Assembly (NCBI GenBank): GCA_016880595.1
Contig: JAEHDC010000055.1
Coordinates: forward strand, 1 to 8,511
Length of the DNA stretch: 8,511 bases
Reading direction: 5' to 3'
From: Candidatus Saccharimonadota bacterium
Lineage (GTDB): Bacteria > Patescibacteriota > Saccharimonadia > Saccharimonadales > EFPC-124
Notes under the pieces: model-generated
Told to the model about the DNA's origin: nothing
The model's input: the letters and a program-made list of their open reading frames with translations, nothing else
Databases searched by the model: none
Shown: positions 6,575-8,511 of the stretch, piece by piece
How positions within the stretch are numbered: position 1 is the first letter of the stretch
Layout: every line of letters starts with the position of its first letter
Program-made: the position numbers and the translations under genes

Positions 6575-6582
6575 GCTATAAT
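6575..6582 (+). promoter_or_regulatory. -10 element before the second tRNA
   Basis: A perfect TATAAT (6577-6582), following a T-rich stretch, ends 13 bases before the tRNA 5' end at 6596. TG sits at 6574-6575, one base before the hexamer, forming an extended -10. No clear -35 is seen at the right distance (CTGGTA at 6554-6559 is poor). Read-through from the ATPase gene could also supply the tRNA. Confidence 0.6.
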
Positions 6583-6595
6583 ATCCCTAGTAAAT

Positions 6596-6672
6596 GGCAG
6601 CGTAGCTCAGTCGGTTAGAGCGGAGGACTCATAAGCCTCAGGTCACAGGTTCGATCCCTGTCGCTGCTACCA
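6596..6672 (+). tRNA. tRNA with CAT anticodon, probably elongator tRNA-Met; CCA encoded
   Basis: A 77-base cloverleaf: acceptor GGCAGCG/CGCTGCT (G1-U72 wobble), D stem GCTC/GAGC, loop CTCATAA with CAT at 6630-6632, T arm ACAGG-TTCGATC-CCTGT, discriminator A6669 and encoded CCA (6670-6672). A paired 1-72 position separates it from the initiator. The GTAGCTCAG D region and GGTCACAGGTTCGA T region resemble elongator tRNA-Met. A tRNA-Ile2 whose C34 is changed to lysidine has the same gene anticodon and is not fully excluded. An oddity is that the last anticodon-stem pair is A6627-G6635, a mismatch next to the loop. Confidence 0.93.
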
Positions 6673-6680
6673 AGATAAGG

Positions 6681-6703
6681 CCCTCACATTGCGTGGGGGT
6701 TTT
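6681..6703 (+). terminator. Rho-independent terminator after the tRNA
   Basis: CCCTCAC (6681-6687) pairs with GTGGGGG (6693-6699, one G-U pair) around ATTGC and is followed by TTTTG. The flanking AAGATAA and TTGTCTT may extend the stem. It probably ends both tRNA and ATPase read-through transcripts. Confidence 0.8.
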
Positions 6704-6745
6704 GTCTTGCTTGTGAAGGTTAAAAAGCTAAAAATAGAAATGACG

Positions 6746-6770
6746 GGGCGGCAAGAAGCTCTTGCCGCCC
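6746..6770 (-). terminator. Terminator of the 6777-7667 gene
   Basis: A perfect 10-bp stem GGGCGGCAAG/CTTGCCGCCC with a 5-base loop sits a few bases after the minus-strand stop. On the minus strand it is followed by CGTCATTTCTATTTTT, a loose T-rich tract, which suits termination of that gene. Confidence 0.75.
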
Positions 6771-6776
6771 GTACCT

Positions 6777-7667
6777 TTACTCAAAAAGGCTCTTGAAACT
6801 TGCCCATCCGTCGCCTAGGTCTATCGGGGGTTCAATCGGCATTGCTACACATCCAAAGCATAGTTTTCGAGGCGTGCCGTCTTCCGTGTATCCAATGATT
6901 TGAGGATAGGCATTGCTGTAATTATTGTATCCCCAGTGCAGGTAGTGCGGTCGCCCCATTCGGGACATTATCCCAAACGGTCGCAGAAGACTCGCTGCGC
7001 TATCTGAGATTGGTGTAAAAGGCTCTCCACCTGGCATCTTTTCGAGCTCTGCTAACGCTAGCCGTTGTTCATATTGGATGCGCCCTAGGCTATCGTCATG
7101 CAATGCGAGAATTTTAAAGCTTTGCCAGAATTTCATTTCCTCCGCTTCAACAATATTTCTGAAACGACGATTAATAGTATCCCTACTTAGTTGACAAAAA
7201 TTGGCAAGTACTCCGTCATGCCCTGTGAAGTCCGGAATGAATTCTTCGGGCCTGTCTAGCTCTAGCGCAATGCCAGACGGAACCATATCGTAGAAAGAGT
7301 TATGTGGTGAAACAACAAAATCACGTATTCCGCACATGTAGGCAAAGACAATTGACTGTCTGGTAGTTAACTGTCCTGATTCAACACAGCACAAACCCAA
7401 GGAGTTACTATGCAAGTCAATGATCGTTACGTATCCATGGTATCTTTTGCTCTGTAGCTCTAATAGTACTTTTTGCGCTTCAAATTCTTCTGGAGCTTGC
7501 GATTTTGCTATGATTATTCTGAAACGTTCACCTAGCTCAGGGTGCGCATCCATAATCCAGTTTATCTTTTCATCTGGGCGGGTATTGGTTATCAAAATAA
7601 CCTCTGGCGGACTATTTGGATAGTGGAAATTGAATGGCCTTTGCGTCTGAGTTTTAAGGTGCGTCAT
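6777..7667 (-). CDS. Uncharacterised protein with local resemblance to aspartoacylase/AstE zinc hydrolases
   Basis: A 296-residue soluble protein with no signal peptide or membrane helix. I do not recognise it with certainty. Three segments fall in the order seen in aspartoacylase/succinylglutamate desuccinylase: a strand ending ITNTRPDE (26-33) where the family has GTHGNE, then IIDLHSNSLG (82-91) like DLHNTTSNMG, then SGIALEL (131-137) like the segment with the catalytic Glu. If homologous, His86 and Glu33 would be kept as zinc ligands and Glu136 as the base, but the first zinc His is Arg30 and the usual DLNR region is missing, so activity is doubtful. The C-terminal third (from about 225) has PHYLHWGYNNYSNAYP and a CFGC pair (270-273) and matches nothing I know. 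No Shine-Dalgarno is visible; TATATA lies about 5 bases before ATG, so a leaderless message is possible. It is a single-gene unit between two terminators. Confidence 0.65.
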   Translation of the reverse strand: MTHLKTQTQRPFNFHYPNSPPEVILITNTRPDEKINWIMDAHPELGERFRIIIAKSQAPEEFEAQKVLLELQSKRYHGYVTIIDLHSNSLGLCCVESGQLTTRQSIVFAYMCGIRDFVVSPHNSFYDMVPSGIALELDRPEEFIPDFTGHDGVLANFCQLSRDTINRRFRNIVEAEEMKFWQSFKILALHDDSLGRIQYEQRLALAELEKMPGGEPFTPISDSAASLLRPFGIMSRMGRPHYLHWGYNNYSNAYPQIIGYTEDGTPRKLCFGCVAMPIEPPIDLGDGWASFKSLFE

Positions 7668-7735
7668 AGGATATATAATTACATATTTTGCAGTTTAATG
7701 AAAGTTAGAACTTATAGGTAGATTTTCATCCTATG
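7665..7735. repeat. 8-bp inverted repeat spanning the leader and start codon of the 6777-7667 gene
   Basis: CATAGGAT at 7665-7672, which contains the complement of the ATG start, is exactly mirrored by ATCCTATG at 7728-7735. The arms are 55 bases apart in AT-rich DNA. In a minus-strand RNA starting upstream of 7735 the two arms could pair and cover the start codon. An 8-bp match may also be chance. Confidence 0.4.
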
Positions 7736-7757
7736 ATGTTGCGACAACAAAAGAAAA

Positions 7758-7796
7758 GCCCTGAAGGCATGCCGCAATGCGACATGCCTTCAGGGC
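7758..7796 (-). terminator. Strong terminator of the 7811-8251 gene
   Basis: A perfect 14-bp inverted repeat, GCCCTGAAGGCATG (7758-7771) and CATGCCTTCAGGGC (7783-7796), has an 11-base loop that can add three more pairs (CGC/GCG). On the minus strand it is followed by TTTTCTTTTG, a normal T-tract, 14 bases after the TAG stop at 7811. It is the longest perfect hairpin in the window. Confidence 0.9.
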
Positions 7797-7810
7797 AGAT
7801 CTACTAGATT

Positions 7811-8251
7811 CTACACAATGATATACCAGCAGTCATCGCGGATGGTAAGTGTGATTTTTGCTTGGGCGTTGGATGCTTGCTGAAGCTCGACACTCCCGCT
7901 AAGACCTGATAGATGCGTGTAAGTATCTACCACCGGCTTGGCGGGGGCGCAGTCTCTTCTTCGGATGATTCCGGTATTGGCAAAACCGCCACCAGAAGCA
8001 GTTGCGTTTCCGGTATTCTTAACGATAGTGCCTGTAGTAGGCTCTTGGGCTGCAAATGTCAACACGCCATCACTAACGGTCCACGCAAGAGAGTCTGGCC
8101 TAAGCCGAGGTCGAGTAACTTGAACTTTAATCATACCTTGCGGTATGTTTGGATCTGCAACAAGCTCTACGTCAATAGGGCGACCGCTAACTGGCAAGAA
8201 CACGTGAGTCGCGCAAACGGTCACTTCGCTTGTGATCGTAAAAAATCCCAT
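7811..8251 (-). CDS. Orphan 146-residue protein of unknown function
   Basis: A 146-residue protein not recognised as any family. It has no signal peptide or membrane helix. The N-terminal part (1-70) alternates hydrophobic and polar residues as in beta strands (FFTITSEVTVCATHVFLPV, IKVQVTRPRL, AWTVSDGVLTFAA). A Gly/Ala/Thr/Asn-rich linker follows (78-93), then a basic RRRD and a second strand-rich part ending ITLTIRDDCWYIIV. Cysteines are at 13, 101 and 141. A small two-part beta-rich domain is the most that can be inferred. The gene is well supported: GGAG sits 7 bases before ATG, a promoter lies 31 bases further up and a strong hairpin terminator follows. It is transcribed alone, divergent from the gene at 8460. 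Confidence 0.75.
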   Translation of the reverse strand: MGFFTITSEVTVCATHVFLPVSGRPIDVELVADPNIPQGMIKVQVTRPRLRPDSLAWTVSDGVLTFAAQEPTTGTIVKNTGNATASGGGFANTGIIRRRDCAPAKPVVDTYTHLSGLSGSVELQQASNAQAKITLTIRDDCWYIIV

Positions 8252-8288
8252 AGCAAATCTCCAGAGGTAGTGTCAGTAGACTTTAATT

Positions 8289-8317
8289 ATTTTAACATAA
8301 TAGTGAAATTGCGTAAA
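8289..8317 (-). promoter_or_regulatory. Promoter of the 7811-8251 gene
   Basis: On the minus strand TTTACG (8317-8312) and TAAAAT (8294-8289) are spaced by exactly 17 bases. The expected start near 8282 gives a leader of about 30 bases that contains the GGAG ribosome site (8262-8259). Confidence 0.6.
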
Positions 8318-8320
8318 GGG

Positions 8321-8368
8321 CTAGGCTGTAGTCTTCTGTACCTGACCGAGCCAGCCTGGGGTTAGGCT
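8321..8368. repeat. Cluster of AGGCT/AGCCT repeats between divergent genes
   Basis: TAGGCT occurs at 8322-8327 and 8363-8368 in the same orientation, with the inverse AGCCT at 8353-8357 between them. CTAGGCTG (8321-8328) can pair with CAGCCTGG (8352-8359, one G-T), and AGCCT (8353-8357) can instead pair with AGGCT (8364-8368). The block sits just upstream of the minus-strand -35 and about 60 bases before the plus-strand -10, a position that would suit a regulator binding site. Confidence 0.4.
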
Positions 8369-8429
8369 AAAAGTTATTTGCTCTCTGTAACACTCCCAAT
8401 ATACTAAACACCATATCTCGACAAAGACA

Positions 8430-8450
8430 TATAATATATAGCTAAAGGAG
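8430..8450 (+). promoter_or_regulatory. -10 box and Shine-Dalgarno of the gene starting at 8460
   Basis: TATAAT at 8430-8435 is a perfect -10, but no -35 is seen 16-18 bases upstream. AAAGGAG at 8444-8450 is the strongest ribosome site in the window and lies 9 bases before the ATG at 8460. Confidence 0.65.
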
Positions 8451-8459
8451 TTCAGTAAT

Positions 8460-8511
8460 ATGGCCGCAAAGCACGACCCTAAAACCCGCAGCGAGGTACT
8501 CGCTGCCATTA
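8460..8511 (+). CDS. Start of an unidentified protein (3' partial)
   Basis: ATG at 8460-8462 follows a strong AAAGGAG by 9 bases and a TATAAT box by 24 bases. Seventeen codons are visible before the window ends, reading MAAKHDPKTRSEVLAAI. The start is charged and amphipathic, so probably cytoplasmic; a helix beginning near residue 8 could be part of a DNA-binding fold, but this is too short to assign. It is divergent from the orphan gene at 7811-8251 and may share its control region. Confidence 0.7.
   Translation, partial: MAAKHDPKTRSEVLAAI

Noticed and set aside
6661..8508. tRNA 3' end as an attachment site, with a partner copy near the window end
   Set aside because: The only echo is TCGCTGC at 8491-8508, seven bases inside a coding start; no integrase or longer direct repeat is present.
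8321..8509. Minus-strand open frame with a hydrophobic stretch
   Set aside because: It crosses the -10, ribosome site and start of the plus-strand gene at 8460 and has no convincing start signals of its own.
1..8511. CRISPR arrays, insertion sequences, rRNA or riboswitches
   Set aside because: No regularly spaced repeats, transposase, rRNA-like core or known aptamer pattern could be seen by reading both strands.

Overview
The window (about 45% G+C by eye) looks like a compact bacterial chromosome segment. Short intergenic gaps, an ATGA start/stop overlap, small single-domain proteins and a CcdA-like membrane protein of the 'DAINP...IKDFFW...CTGxPY' type suggest a Candidate Phyla Radiation (Patescibacteria) genome, perhaps Saccharibacteria. 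This placement is an inference, not a proof. TGA serves as a normal stop (positions 2981-2983 on the minus strand and 6539-6541 on the plus strand), which argues against the UGA=Gly code of Gracilibacteria/SR1.

Layout. Bases 2-124 hold the C-terminal tail of an unidentified gene. A strong promoter at 174-202 drives an initiator tRNA-fMet (225-299), followed by a hairpin terminator at 308-334. From 3772 down to 345 lies a five-gene minus-strand operon: a membrane-anchored extracytoplasmic protein with four outside cysteines, a six-helix DsbD/CcdA-like protein, a stand-alone ATP-cone protein, a class-I flavin disulfide-reductase homologue and a TfoX C-terminal-domain protein. Divergent from it, 3839-6541 encodes a P2A-type Ca2+ ATPase with all calcium-ligand positions filled. 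A second CAU-anticodon tRNA (6596-6672) has its own terminator. Two minus-strand genes of unclear function follow (6777-7667 and 7811-8251), each ending at a strong hairpin and so in its own transcription unit. A plus-strand gene starts at 8460 and runs off the window.

How the genes may work together. The minus-strand operon reads as an envelope redox or nucleotide-sensing cluster. Its two recognisable thiol-redox proteins have each lost the first cysteine of the usual pair: Gly45 replaces Cys in the flavoprotein's CxxxxC site, and Tyr22 replaces Cys in the CcdA-like NPC motif. The second cysteine is kept in both. The paired loss within one operon is the most interesting feature here and may mark a single-cysteine electron or thiol relay, or a non-redox use of both folds. 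The Ca2+ pump shares the divergent promoter region.

The protein at 6777-7667 resembles aspartoacylase/succinylglutamate desuccinylase enzymes locally but lacks one zinc-binding histidine. The protein at 7811-8251 is an orphan. No CRISPR array, insertion sequence or rRNA is visible.
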